Of a DNA stretch of 64,000 bases, positions 1 to 8,699 are shown piece by piece. The stretch covers positions 1-64,000 of the forward strand of contig JBPRGG010000172.1 in assembly GCA_051418075.1 (NCBI GenBank), written 5' to 3'. Each line of letters begins with the position of its first letter. Positions within the stretch are counted from its first letter, which is position 1. The position numbers and the translations under genes were made by a program. The notes beneath the pieces are model-generated. The model made no database searches, was not told where the DNA came from, and saw nothing but the letters and a program-made list of their open reading frames with translations. The stretch is from JBPRGG01 sp051418075. GTDB taxonomy: Bacteria; Bacteroidota; Bacteroidia; Cytophagales; Cyclobacteriaceae.

Positions 1-1
1 T

Positions 2-163
2 GAGATTTATCAACAAGCCAACAATTATTATCAAAAATGGGGCATCAGCTGGTTTTATCGCTGGATGCCAACCCAGCCGGAAAGAGTGCAATGGATGCGC
101 CGGGAACCGGATATGCAGGAGGTGATTGATTTGTACAACGAATTAGCTAAAGCCAATCAATGA
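2..163 (+). CDS. C-terminal 53 residues of an unrecognised protein (partial)
   Basis: An open frame enters from the left edge and ends at TGA 161-163. The 53 residues are rich in Trp, Tyr, Met and Arg (for example WGISWFYRWM) and end in an amphipathic helix. I do not recognise the family. The stop codon overlaps the ATG of the next frame (ATGA at 160-163), so the two were probably translationally coupled. The start lies outside the window. Confidence 0.5.
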   Translation, partial: EIYQQANNYYQKWGISWFYRWMPTQPERVQWMRREPDMQEVIDLYNELAKANQ

Positions 164-735
164 GTCAGCAACTGAAAACATTTTTGCAGCAAATTCATCC
201 GGTGGCCGAGGATCTCATGGAGGAATACCTGCAGCACTGACATAAATATCAGGTGCCTCGTAAAGCCATCATTACTCACAAAGGTGAAGTGCAAAAGCAT
301 GCTTATTTTGTACTGGAGGGCATGCAGAAGCCTTATTATTTGATAGATTATTTCTGCAAAAGTGGAAAAAACGGATCCCTTTGGCCACAGTTCTTTGGTT
401 TGAATGTGGTCATTTTGTGCAGGAGGAAGAACCAGAAGAAACCATCCATGAATCAGGGAATTCCTTGCTTTTACGAATGTGCTTAAAACGTATTGTAGGA
501 ATGACTTTAAATCTAAGTTTAGGCTGAAAAAGATTTCCAGCTACTCCTCTCTTGCGGTTTTGTCCAATTTTTCCAGGCTCAGGAAAAGTATTTTTGTTTT
601 GGACTAATATCATTTGTAGTGGAAAATATTTATGTTCAAACCGGCGATCAATACATCAGCCTGGCTTCCTTGCTAAAATTTAGTTATGAGGAAGATTCCC
701 TGTTGCTTTATTACATTGGATTTATCTTAACTTGA
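160..735 (+). pseudogene. Decayed Crp/Fnr-family transcriptional regulator
   Basis: From ATG 160 the frame reads MSQQLKTFLQQIHPVAEDLM and then hits TGA at 238-240. The same frame continues with VPRKAIITHKGEVQKHAYFV and LEGMQK, which matches the cyclic-nucleotide-binding beta-roll of Bacteroidota Crp/Fnr proteins (the usual text is like 'LVxxGxxxxxxYFVxxGxxRxYY'). Further on, coding-like text resumes in another frame near 400-490 (LWFECGHFV, then EETIHESGNSLLLRM), so at least one frameshift is present. A last open stretch (610-735) may be the tail. No helix-turn-helix can be read intact. A one-base change TGG to TGA would explain the first stop. The family call rests on the N-terminal half; the 3' limit is uncertain. 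Confidence 0.6.
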
Positions 736-750
736 TATATATTTTAAAAA

Positions 751-1908
751 ATGAAATACGGATTGAATTTTCTCATGCTGCTTGGTGTCCTGATTGCTGC
801 TTGCCAGGACAATACTCCTAAATTCAGCTACAAAGGGTCTCCCAGGCTTTCCCAACCCGCCATCACAGTTTTTCCCAATAACCAGCAATATCATGTTGAT
901 AAAAAAGTGCCAGCTACTATGGCCACTGAATTGGATGGTGTCATTCAGGCGATGATGGATCAACAGGAAATCACTGGTTTGACCGTCACCGTACTGATAC
1001 CAGATTTGGGGATCTGGAGTTTGGATACTGGTTATTTGGATTTCGTTGAAAAAAGAAAAGTTAACCATAGTACCATTTTTTACTGGGCCAGTGTGGGAAA
1101 ACTTGTGACCAGCATTATGATCCAGCATTTGATCGATGATAAGCAACTGAGCCTGGATGATACCCTGGCTGGTTGGTTTCCGGATTTTCAATGGGCTGAT
1201 AAAATTACTATCTACGATTTACTTCATCATACCAGTGGCATTTACAGCTTCAACAGTGATTCCAGTGTGCAGAATAACCCCAAATACAGAACGCCACAGG
1301 AACTGTTGCAAATAGCCCGGGAAAATAAAAACCTTTTCCATCCAGGAGAATATTGGGCCTACAGCAATACCAATTATTTGTTGCTGGCACTGATTGCAGA
1401 AAAAATTACCGGTAGAAATTTTGCTCAGTTAGTAGAGGAGTTGGTGGCCAGGCCTTACCAATTAAAAACATTGAGGGTTTTACAACCAAAAGAAATACCG
1501 GAAAACCTGGCTTTGGGCCATATTAATGGCGAAGTGACTACCAAAGACTACTCAATACCATTGGGAGCGGGGAATATAGTGGGTAGCTCTCAGGATATGG
1601 TCTTACTCATGCAAAAGTTAATGACCGGCGAAATCTTTCCTTTGGATACCATTCACAGTTGGTTAAAACACCTGTATCCCATGTTTGATCGGGGATTGTA
1701 CTACGGACAAGGTACTATGGGTTATGATTTCAGCAAAATCAACCAAACGGATCAATTCTGGATCGGTCACAGCGGCGGTACGCCAGATTATAACGCCATT
1801 GTGATATATGATGTGGATAGCCGTATAATTTTGGCCTTATCAATAAATAATGCTATTTCGGCTACTGCTGCGGCATTTCAATTGTTAAAGACTATAAAAT
1901 CTGACTAG
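751..1908 (+). CDS. Serine hydrolase of the class C beta-lactamase / D-Ala-D-Ala carboxypeptidase family, lipoprotein
   Basis: A 385-residue protein with an N-terminal hydrophobic segment ending in LIAAC (Cys18), a lipobox, so it is probably membrane-anchored in the periplasm or on the outer membrane. All three active-site motifs of the family are visible: SVGK (Ser114 to Lys117), YSN (204-206) and HSGG (340-343). The length fits the family. Members hydrolyse or transfer acyl groups on peptides or esters; the substrate cannot be told from sequence. The ATG at 751 follows an A-rich stretch. The stop codon TAG lies inside the 8-bp duplication of the mini-element that follows, so the insertion left the protein intact. 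Confidence 0.9.
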   Translation: MKYGLNFLMLLGVLIAACQDNTPKFSYKGSPRLSQPAITVFPNNQQYHVDKKVPATMATELDGVIQAMMDQQEITGLTVTVLIPDLGIWSLDTGYLDFVEKRKVNHSTIFYWASVGKLVTSIMIQHLIDDKQLSLDDTLAGWFPDFQWADKITIYDLLHHTSGIYSFNSDSSVQNNPKYRTPQELLQIARENKNLFHPGEYWAYSNTNYLLLALIAEKITGRNFAQLVEELVARPYQLKTLRVLQPKEIPENLALGHINGEVTTKDYSIPLGAGNIVGSSQDMVLLMQKLMTGEIFPLDTIHSWLKHLYPMFDRGLYYGQGTMGYDFSKINQTDQFWIGHSGGTPDYNAIVIYDVDSRIILALSINNAISATAAAFQLLKTIKSD

Positions 1909-2111
1909 GGGAAAGTCCCAAGGTTAGTTGAAATTAATGAAATCAACAGCTAGTGTAGCAAAAATTTAGTAAACCAATTTAATAATTAACACACTAGATA
2001 CTGTTGATTTCAGGGCTCATGATTATATTTAAATTGATAACTAAAAATATATTATGAGCATGATCAAAAGTACAAATTTCAATCGAGATAAACTAACCTT
2101 GGGACTTTCCC
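1909..2111. mobile_element. MITE-like non-coding element with 21-bp perfect terminal inverted repeats and 8-bp target duplication
   Basis: The ends are perfect inverted repeats of 21 bp, 1909-1929 and 2091-2111, beginning GGGAAAGTCCCAAGGTTAGT. The element is flanked by identical octamers CTGACTAG at 1901-1908 and 2112-2119, as expected of a target-site duplication. It has no ORF. Inside are two further imperfect hairpins: GAAATCAACAG near 1940-1949 paired with CTGTTGATTTC near 2001-2011, and GCTCAT near 2015-2020 paired with ATGAGC near 2053-2059. A second smaller element sits in the loop of the first hairpin (see 1954-1993). An 8-bp duplication with GG-starting ends is seen in ISL3-, IS256- and IS1595-type transposons, but I cannot assign the parent transposase. 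Confidence 0.8.
1954..1993. mobile_element. Internally deleted copy of the CTAG-targeting mini-element, nested in the larger element
   Basis: Flanked by CTAG at 1950-1953 and 1994-1997. Bases 1957-1997 are the exact reverse complement, 41 of 41, of 24283-24323 at the left end of the second mini-element. At the other end only TGT (1954-1956) remains next to CTAG, so about 118 bp of the interior and one arm seem to be deleted. Removing it with one CTAG restores a continuous hairpin of the outer element, so it inserted second, into the hairpin loop. Confidence 0.7.
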
Positions 2112-2222
2112 CTGACTAGTATCCTCAAGATCCTACTGATGGTAGTATTGAATTTCTGGATTCTTTTGCCATCGGAGTGTTATTGTTTTTAACTTTTTCG
2201 TGTATGGTGCGTATGCACTATT

Positions 2223-3221
2223 TTATTTTACAAATAGTCTAATTGCCGGTTCATCAAATTCTAAGGAGTTTTTTAAATATCGATCAAACCAATTTTTTAT
2301 TTGATTGCGTACTTCGTTTCTATATTCTATTAAACCATGATTCCCATTTTCGAAACTCACACTTTTAAAAGGAACTCCAAAACTTTCTAAGCTATCAGTA
2401 AATGCAGGTATTTGAGAATAAGCAACGTGCTGGTCATTCATGCCATGTAAAATTAAGATTGGAGCTGTCTTAGGTAGTTCATCAGTCCAATGGATCGCAG
2501 AGCGTTTTTGAATTTCGGAAGTTCCTTCCGTTTCAAAATTTGGTATCAATTCTTCAGCTACTTGTTCTATTTCAGGGTGATATTTGATGGTTAAAGCCAA
2601 ATCTGTAATGCCCCCAATATTCACTACTGCTTTAATGTTGTTTGTGTAGCTTTTCTTTAATGTGATGTAGTTCATCATACCTCCTCTACTAATTCCCCAA
2701 AGTCCAACTCTGGAGGTATCTGCTTTCTCAATTTCAGCCATACTGTTAATAAGGTTTGAAATATCATTAATATCTTCCCCTCCAAATTGCTCCGTGCCTT
2801 CACTACGTGAGTTTCCTCTATAATTAGTGGCTACTACAATATAACCTTCTGCCGCCAATGGTGCCATGACATTAACAGCAGTTGCAACAAGGAGAGAACC
2901 AAGGTCTCTGTTGCCTCCTCTGTTAAATATAATTATAGGATAGGTACCTGATTGTTTCGGTTCTACCATTAATCCAGTCAGAAACAAACCGTCACTAATA
3001 TGCCCTATCGATGAAATGTCTACTTTATCCAAATATGCATACATATCCGGATGGTGTTTCACTGAATTGTAAACAGGTGTCTTGGTGTAGTCTATAGGCT
3101 TTAGCTTAATTGTTTCATTTTCAAAAGTTCCAAAATCTGCCTTTATTTCTTCGATACTTTTTGTTTTTTCAGAACAAGAAAATAAAACCAGGAAAGTCAT
3201 TAGAATTATAGATTTCTTCAT
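2223..3221 (-). CDS. Alpha/beta hydrolase (prolyl-oligopeptidase / dienelactone-hydrolase-like), lipoprotein
   Basis: I start at ATG 3221 rather than the upstream TTG at 3245, because the protein then begins with a normal lipoprotein signal ending LVLFSC (Cys16); this gives 332 residues. The nucleophile elbow GISRG has Ser178, the acid is likely Asp263 in HGMNDQHV, and the base His295 in NGNHG, which is the order of the alpha/beta-hydrolase fold. The text VVATNYRGNSRSEG before the elbow is typical of S9-type peptidases and acyl-peptide esterases. The start lies 4 bases after the stop of the 156-residue membrane protein upstream, so the two are probably one operon. Substrate unknown. Confidence 0.85.
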   Translation of the reverse strand: MKKSIILMTFLVLFSCSEKTKSIEEIKADFGTFENETIKLKPIDYTKTPVYNSVKHHPDMYAYLDKVDISSIGHISDGLFLTGLMVEPKQSGTYPIIIFNRGGNRDLGSLLVATAVNVMAPLAAEGYIVVATNYRGNSRSEGTEQFGGEDINDISNLINSMAEIEKADTSRVGLWGISRGGMMNYITLKKSYTNNIKAVVNIGGITDLALTIKYHPEIEQVAEELIPNFETEGTSEIQKRSAIHWTDELPKTAPILILHGMNDQHVAYSQIPAFTDSLESFGVPFKSVSFENGNHGLIEYRNEVRNQIKNWFDRYLKNSLEFDEPAIRLFVK

Positions 3222-3225
3222 TTTA

Positions 3226-3696
3226 TCAATTGATTGTAATTTCAAGTTGGAAATGCCGGGCTAATGGATCCAGTTTTTTCAAAAGCACCTTTTTATGCTT
3301 CGCACTGGCCAAATATATTTTTTGGCCATCATGTAATTTTAAATAGCTATTGTATTCAATGTTTCTGACTGTGGTGCCGGTAGTGACCATGGTGTAGACC
3401 TTTTGGCTGACATTCACTGCATTGATAAATATTTTTTCGGCTGTATCAAGACGCTGCCATTTACCAAATTTCAGAAACAAAAAAGAATTATATTCCTTGA
3501 ACCTGCCTGAATTCAGGTCAAAAACTAATCCCCTGTAACCTGTTATAATCATACTTCCCAGAAAAACAAAAACCGGAGCCAGGTAGGGAGACATCAAGAT
3601 TGTAAACAGGCCATAGAAAAAAAATATAAAGCCCAGTAATTGAATATGAAAAGGAAATAACTTATCAGATTTAAGGTTAATGGTTTCTTTTTCCAT
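3226..3696 (-). CDS. Uncharacterised two-helix membrane protein
   Basis: Reading from ATG 3696 gives 156 residues. An N-terminal soluble segment is followed by two hydrophobic helices (about residues 19-57, rich in Phe, Leu and Ile) and a C-terminal soluble domain of about 95 residues with beta-type alternation, ending in a basic stretch (KHKKVLLKKLD). The architecture resembles small bacterial proteins with a PH-like cytosolic domain, but I see no diagnostic motif and do not assign a family. It is the first gene of a two-gene minus-strand unit with the downstream hydrolase. Confidence 0.65.
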   Translation of the reverse strand: MEKETINLKSDKLFPFHIQLLGFIFFFYGLFTILMSPYLAPVFVFLGSMIITGYRGLVFDLNSGRFKEYNSFLFLKFGKWQRLDTAEKIFINAVNVSQKVYTMVTTGTTVRNIEYNSYLKLHDGQKIYLASAKHKKVLLKKLDPLARHFQLEITIN

Positions 3697-4126
3697 AATC
3701 TGTTTTATCTTAATCAATATTGGTGGTCATCAAATCGAAACTTCAGATCGCCTGCAATACAGGTATATCAAATGATACCCAAGATAGTATTTTATCTCAG
3801 ATGTTACAAATCTTAAAATTGGTAAACACGGTTTGATCAGCAAGTTTATTTCCGGACCGGCACCGGATAAGCAAATCGAACTTAACTGGCGGCAGGGATA
3901 ATTTTTTTTGCCTGACCGGGATAAGCCCACAACCAGATTGATAACTGTCTGAACCACTTTAATCATATGTGAACGGTAAAGTCTGTATTCATGCTGATTG
4001 ATGGCGTATAGGTATATTTGAAAGAGCAAATTTTAATCTGTTGATAACACTCAAAACAAAGAAAAAATATTAAATGTCTGATGTTTGTGAAATATTCTCC
4101 TGTGTATATCCAAAATGAAGATTTAT
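3697..4126. other. Intergenic stretch without a supported gene
   Basis: I see no convincing gene. A minus frame of 99 codons (3730-4029) has no recognisable motif and an odd composition. On the plus strand a short open stretch ending near 3900 reads like coding (GLISKFISGPAPDKQIELNW) but lacks a start and may be a remnant. The stretch 3840-3940 is more GC-rich than its surroundings. Confidence 0.4.
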
Positions 4127-4134
4127 TATTTTTG
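4127..4134 (+). promoter_or_regulatory. Candidate Bacteroidota -7 element (TATTTTTG)
   Basis: The octamer TATTTTTG fits the Bacteroidota housekeeping consensus TAnnTTTG. Transcription would start near 4141, about 100 bases before the ATG at 4242. No good -33 TTTG was found, so this is a tentative site. Confidence 0.4.
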
Positions 4135-4201
4135 AAACCATTAGGTTATCAATTATAATGGATTTAACTTTAAGTAATGAGACAGGATTCCTCATATAAC
4201 T

Positions 4202-4220
4202 TATTGTCTTTGAGACAATA
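4202..4220. promoter_or_regulatory. Perfect palindrome (8-bp arms, 3-base spacer) before the two-gene cassette
   Basis: TATTGTCT (4202-4209), spacer TTG, AGACAATA (4213-4220). It ends 21 bases before the ATG at 4242 and lies downstream of the candidate promoter. It could be an operator or an mRNA hairpin close to the ribosome-binding region. No T-run follows, so it is not a terminator. Confidence 0.55.
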
Positions 4221-4241
4221 GCAAATTTAAATACCAGAGTC

Positions 4242-7200
4242 ATGCCAGAAGAAATCTTTCGTTTTTCCGTTGTTCGTAACCCCCGGTCTATCCCGGTAAG
4301 AAAAGTAAAAACATCAATAATACATCTTATTGACGAGTCCAGTGAAAAATATACTGTTTATCATGAATTTTTGGGGTTAAAACAAAAAGGAGAAAAAAGG
4401 GAAAGTTACATTCAAATAGCAACCAGGAAACTAAACCAATCATTTTTCATCCATGATTTATCAGGTTTGAAAACCAACATACATGATTATACTGATTGGA
4501 TATTTGCTCAAAAGAAACCCGAATTCAATATGCTATTAGAAAAAGCAAAATTGCTTTTTGGCAATGACCTTTCAAAATTTGTCAAATCGGATGAGTTTAA
4601 AAAAGATAAGTACCGCATTTCTGATAGCATCATTGTTACAGCCATCGTAAAACCACGGCAAAACGGATTACGCAGCGAATTAATGAAGGCCAGACGCATT
4701 GTTTTCCTTCTGGAATATTTAGCTGATAAGGGTGCGGACAACGCTGATTTGAAAACAATCCGAACGATTTTGAAAGCAACCATTTTATTGCCTGGTGCAT
4801 TATTTCCCATTCCAACCAAAAATAATGAATTGCGAAAGCAAAATGAAGAAGCACTAAAAATACGCAAGGATAAAATTGAGAAAAGCATAAGTGAAATTAA
4901 TAAGACCACAGAAAAGCTTAGGATAAATCATGAAGCCATTGAAGAATTAACAAAAACCTACTCCAGCCATCTTTTTGAAATTAAAAATTCACCACCAGCA
5001 GCTAATAATGCTAAAACTTCCCTCTCTGTAATGCCGGTGGCAAAATTTAATAAGTTAAGTTCCGACACAAAAAATTTGATATTAAAAGATATTGGGGTGA
5101 GCGATAAAACATTAGATATACCATTCATTGTAAAATCTATTGAAAAGGAAAATAATATCCTCTTTGCCAAAGCTGGCAGGGGGATAGGTGATATTGAGCT
5201 GCTTAATCCTAATGATGTTGCGGTAGAAGTGAAAAAAACTTGCGGTAATTGTGCCGTCGTTGTGGTAGAAGATATAAAAAAGGAAAACAATTTCACCGGT
5301 AATACAAAAGGAAAAGTGAATAAAATATGTGCACAGGAGATGGAGATGGTACGTCAAAAATTATTAAAATACGAACCAGGTGAAATTGCGCATATCGAAA
5401 ACATACTCAAGGGAGAATTTAAGAGCAAAAAACATCGGAAATTACATCGTACCGAAGAGGCTTTTTTTGAGGAGTCTGAGCGATCTGAGGAAGTAGAAAA
5501 TGAGCTGGAAACAACCGACAGGTTTGAACTTCAATCGGAGACATCCAGGACAACAAGTGAGGATTCCAGTGTAGAAGCAGGAGTGACCACTTCAGCCTCC
5601 TATGGTAAAGTAAATATTGAAGTTCATGGGAACTATGCCAGCAATAAAGCAACTGAAGAAAGCAGCAATTCAGCTTCAACTTTTGCAAAAGATGTGGTGA
5701 GCCGCTCGGTCCAGAAAATAAAAGAGCGGGTACTGAAAAGACGATCCAGGACCGATATTCATGAAGTTGAAATTATCAATAAACATGAATTTGATAATGT
5801 ACAGGCTGAAGCTGAAAATATTGCAGGTATCTACCGGTGGGTTAACAAATATTATGAAGCCCAGGTAGTCAATTACGGCCTTAGAACCATGCTGGAGTTT
5901 ATGATCCCGGAACCTGCTGCCTTTTATCGTTTTGCCCTGGCCAGAAATCCGGACCGTGAAACAAACCTAAAAAAGCCTGCTGAACCCGGATTTTGTCAGG
6001 CAGGCAGGTTTTTTCCATTAAAGCCAACTGATTTAACGAATTCTAACTTTATGTGTTTCGTTGGGAAATATGGTGTGACCGGTATAAATTCACCACCTGA
6101 AAAAATGAAAAAAGCTTCATCCTTTTTAGGATATAAAACCGAATTTACCGACCAGACGTTGCTTACCTTTAATGAGGAAAATAAAGCCTTTAAAATTCCT
6201 GATGGATACATTCCGAAATTTATCAGTTATCATATTTCAGGAGAAAATTCACATTCCTTTCACTCAAAAAACATCAACAGTCATCAGGATAACATCATGG
6301 TGATCATAACAATAGCTGGAGAAAATGTGCTAAGCTATTATAAAAATGAAATTGGTGAAGGGGCTTGGGAAAGCAAAGTTCAAACCATTGAATGGGGAAA
6401 TTCAGAATTAAGTCCAAAAGAAATTGAGCTTAAAAGCTACATAAAACCTGAGGATTTTAACGGTTCAGGTGAAATAAACCTGATAAATCAGGAGTCGATA
6501 AATACTATACCAGTATCAATAAATGGCCACACCAGTCTGGCCCTTAGTGTAGCCATTCACTACACTGTTCTTTGTGAGCGATCTGAGTCAATTTATCAGC
6601 AATGGCAAATAGAAACCTATAATGCCATCATGAATGCCTACCACAGGCTTAAATCAGACTATGATGAAGCCCTCCAGTCTCAGCAATTTGAGTCAGATAT
6701 AAGCATTCAGGGACAAAATCCTTTTATCAACCGGGAAGTAGAAAAAACAGAATTAAAAAAACATGCTATTTCTATCCTGACAGGGCAACAATATGAAGGT
6801 TTTAATGCCATGTGGCAGGATCACCGACAAGGTTTTGGATTTCCTGAAATTGATTTGGAAGATGCGGCAAAAGAAGGTGAATTTGTACAGTTTTTTGAGC
6901 AGGCATTAGAATGGCGGCATGCTACCTACCTCTTTTATGACTATTTCTGGGGCAGAAAACAAAACTGGGTTGATATGTTGCACCTGAAAGATACCGATCC
7001 TTTATTTGAAAAATTTCTAAGAGCGGGCTATGCCAGGCTTTGGGTACCCATACGCCCTGGGTTTGATTCAGTGATAGGGCATTACATTTGTGCCGGAGGT
7101 GAACCCTGGACAGAGAAAGATGCGCCACAAATTGAAGGATGTGAGGATGGTGTTGACCCACCGGTTGTTTCCATGATAGAAGAAATGAAAGAACAATTGG

Positions 7201-7499
7201 ATAACGATTTTGCAGAACGACCCGGTGAGATTACGGTATCCAGCAACAGTAAGGTAGTGACTGGTGAATCTACTGATTTTTCTGAAGATGATGTGGACAG
7301 GGAAATACTTATACACCTGGAATCATACCGGATTGCCCAAGTTGTTTCTCCTGCTGAAATCAGGCTGCGGGAAGTTTATACCGGTGAAACTACCTCACTT
7401 GGGGTTGCAGTGGGTGTAAAATATGTGGGAGAACCCTGGGTGGTCCAGGTACCTACCAGTTTGGTGCATTTGCAGGAAGGTGGTGATTTAAATGGGTAA
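4242..7499 (+). CDS. Large protein of unknown function (1085 aa), first gene of an unrecognised cassette
   Basis: I do not recognise a named domain. What can be seen: residues 1-190 form a globular region (for example LRSELMKARRIVFLLEYLAD at 143-162); about 195-240 is a charged coiled-coil-like helix; 334-337 is a CxxC pair (CGNC); 400-440 is very acidic and Ser/Thr-rich; 440-490 is a low-complexity Ser/Ala/Thr region (EAGVTTSASYG) followed by a basic helix (KIKERVLKRRSR, 492-503); 515-562 is a compact block ending FMIPEPAAFY; 880-945 is a striking aromatic block (ATYLFYDYFWGRKQNW, then DPLFEKFLRAGYARLWVPIR). From memory that last block resembles one in other large uncharacterised bacterial proteins, but I cannot name them. 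No signal peptide or membrane helix, so it is probably cytoplasmic. It is followed 14 bases later by a 389-residue gene on the same strand. Confidence 0.8.
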   Translation: MPEEIFRFSVVRNPRSIPVRKVKTSIIHLIDESSEKYTVYHEFLGLKQKGEKRESYIQIATRKLNQSFFIHDLSGLKTNIHDYTDWIFAQKKPEFNMLLEKAKLLFGNDLSKFVKSDEFKKDKYRISDSIIVTAIVKPRQNGLRSELMKARRIVFLLEYLADKGADNADLKTIRTILKATILLPGALFPIPTKNNELRKQNEEALKIRKDKIEKSISEINKTTEKLRINHEAIEELTKTYSSHLFEIKNSPPAANNAKTSLSVMPVAKFNKLSSDTKNLILKDIGVSDKTLDIPFIVKSIEKENNILFAKAGRGIGDIELLNPNDVAVEVKKTCGNCAVVVVEDIKKENNFTGNTKGKVNKICAQEMEMVRQKLLKYEPGEIAHIENILKGEFKSKKHRKLHRTEEAFFEESERSEEVENELETTDRFELQSETSRTTSEDSSVEAGVTTSASYGKVNIEVHGNYASNKATEESSNSASTFAKDVVSRSVQKIKERVLKRRSRTDIHEVEIINKHEFDNVQAEAENIAGIYRWVNKYYEAQVVNYGLRTMLEFMIPEPAAFYRFALARNPDRETNLKKPAEPGFCQAGRFFPLKPTDLTNSNFMCFVGKYGVTGINSPPEKMKKASSFLGYKTEFTDQTLLTFNEENKAFKIPDGYIPKFISYHISGENSHSFHSKNINSHQDNIMVIITIAGENVLSYYKNEIGEGAWESKVQTIEWGNSELSPKEIELKSYIKPEDFNGSGEINLINQESINTIPVSINGHTSLALSVAIHYTVLCERSESIYQQWQIETYNAIMNAYHRLKSDYDEALQSQQFESDISIQGQNPFINREVEKTELKKHAISILTGQQYEGFNAMWQDHRQGFGFPEIDLEDAAKEGEFVQFFEQALEWRHATYLFYDYFWGRKQNWVDMLHLKDTDPLFEKFLRAGYARLWVPIRPGFDSVIGHYICAGGEPWTEKDAPQIEGCEDGVDPPVVSMIEEMKEQLDNDFAERPGEITVSSNSKVVTGESTDFSEDDVDREILIHLESYRIAQVVSPAEIRLREVYTGETTSLGVAVGVKYVGEPWVVQVPTSLVHLQEGGDLNG

Positions 7500-7513
7500 T
7501 TAGGGTATTTGAC

Positions 7514-8683
7514 ATGTCTTTAGAAAAACAAAAAGAAGAAGCATACTATTTGATTGATAAGCTTCAATTAGAGCAGAGTATTTTTTGGGAATATTTACAC
7601 AACCTGGTAGAGTTAGCAGGAGACCAATTTATTGGTACCAGAATTAGTTTTATTGAACAAAAAGCAGAAAAGGCAGAAAAGGCAGATACAGGAGGAGCCT
7701 TAATTTTAAGTGTTATACTAAATTTTGGATTCTCTGCTTTTCCTATTCATTCAATGGTTGCAGGAACGCTTATAAAAGGATTGCGTAGAAGTAAAACTAT
7801 TCAAAAAATGATTCATAAAAATGTTGTAAATAAACTCTTGAAGCTACCGGCAGAACAGTTAAAAAGGATGAATGATAAAGATCTTATTGAATATGAAAAT
7901 GAAACTTTTAAAAAGCTGAAAAATGAAATTGGGAACGGTTTGAAGCATTTCATAAAAGACGAAGTAAAAAATAGCTTGAAAACAAGAAAGAAAAATAGAG
8001 TTTCAAATCAAAAACAAGACAACCAAAGTCAAGGTCATGTTATGATTAAAAAAGAACTTTATAATTGGATCCTTGCACATAAATCATTAGACATTAAACA
8101 ACTTATAGATTTAAAATATGCTGTAAAAAGTGGTGAATGGAATGAAGACTCAGTAAATAAAGAGGTAATTAAGTTAAAGAATCTCTTAGATGAAACCAGG
8201 AAATCACCTACGCGTGATTTAAATCCGGATGATTTCCAGTTGCTGATAGAGGCTGCTCTTTGGTGTGCGACTTATGATTTTTATCCTGTATATAAAGCAA
8301 AAAATAAGACAACGCTTATAATATCCCCTATAAAACTTCCGGATAATGACAGATTCTGGGAATATTTAGTATTGCGGTTCATTAAAAATAATTTCATGAT
8401 AAGAGTTTTTCATGGAGAACCACCAGAAACAGGTAACTTTATCAATAGAGTAGTTTTTGATACAAAAGCCCGGCAAAAAGATTTAAATGCAATGCACAAA
8501 AAGTACTGGACTCCACCTCAAACAAGTGTAGGTGGCTACAATGCTGTCGGAAAAGAGGGGGCAAAGAATAAAACTTTTGATAAAAAAGATGAAGAAAAAA
8601 TGTTACTCACTTATTATTTTGATGAACTTTCCACACGACTTGATAAAATACAGGATAAAATTGTCAGGGGTATAGATAATTAG
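7514..8683 (+). CDS. Protein of unknown function (389 aa), second gene of the cassette
   Basis: Unrecognised. The N-terminal 55 residues look helical; a short repeat KAEKAEKA (50-57) follows; residues 60-90 (GGALILSVILNFGFSAFPIH onward) are hydrophobic with Gly and could insert in a membrane. A basic, Lys/Asn-rich linker (about 145-175) leads to a C-terminal domain with several Trp and Tyr (LLIEAALWCATYDFYPVY; RFWEYLVLRFIKNNF). A Gly/Lys-rich loop (VGGYNAVGKEGAKNKTF) lies near the end. The gene is clearly AT-richer and Lys/Asn-richer than its neighbours, suggesting recent acquisition. The 14-base gap to the 1085-aa gene implies co-transcription and a joint role. Confidence 0.75.
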   Translation: MSLEKQKEEAYYLIDKLQLEQSIFWEYLHNLVELAGDQFIGTRISFIEQKAEKAEKADTGGALILSVILNFGFSAFPIHSMVAGTLIKGLRRSKTIQKMIHKNVVNKLLKLPAEQLKRMNDKDLIEYENETFKKLKNEIGNGLKHFIKDEVKNSLKTRKKNRVSNQKQDNQSQGHVMIKKELYNWILAHKSLDIKQLIDLKYAVKSGEWNEDSVNKEVIKLKNLLDETRKSPTRDLNPDDFQLLIEAALWCATYDFYPVYKAKNKTTLIISPIKLPDNDRFWEYLVLRFIKNNFMIRVFHGEPPETGNFINRVVFDTKARQKDLNAMHKKYWTPPQTSVGGYNAVGKEGAKNKTFDKKDEEKMLLTYYFDELSTRLDKIQDKIVRGIDN

Positions 8684-8699
8684 CATTCAAATTTGATTA

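Noticed and set aside
3730..4029. 99-codon minus-strand frame in the gap before the cassette
   Set aside because: No motif, mixed composition and no ribosome-binding-type sequence; probably chance.
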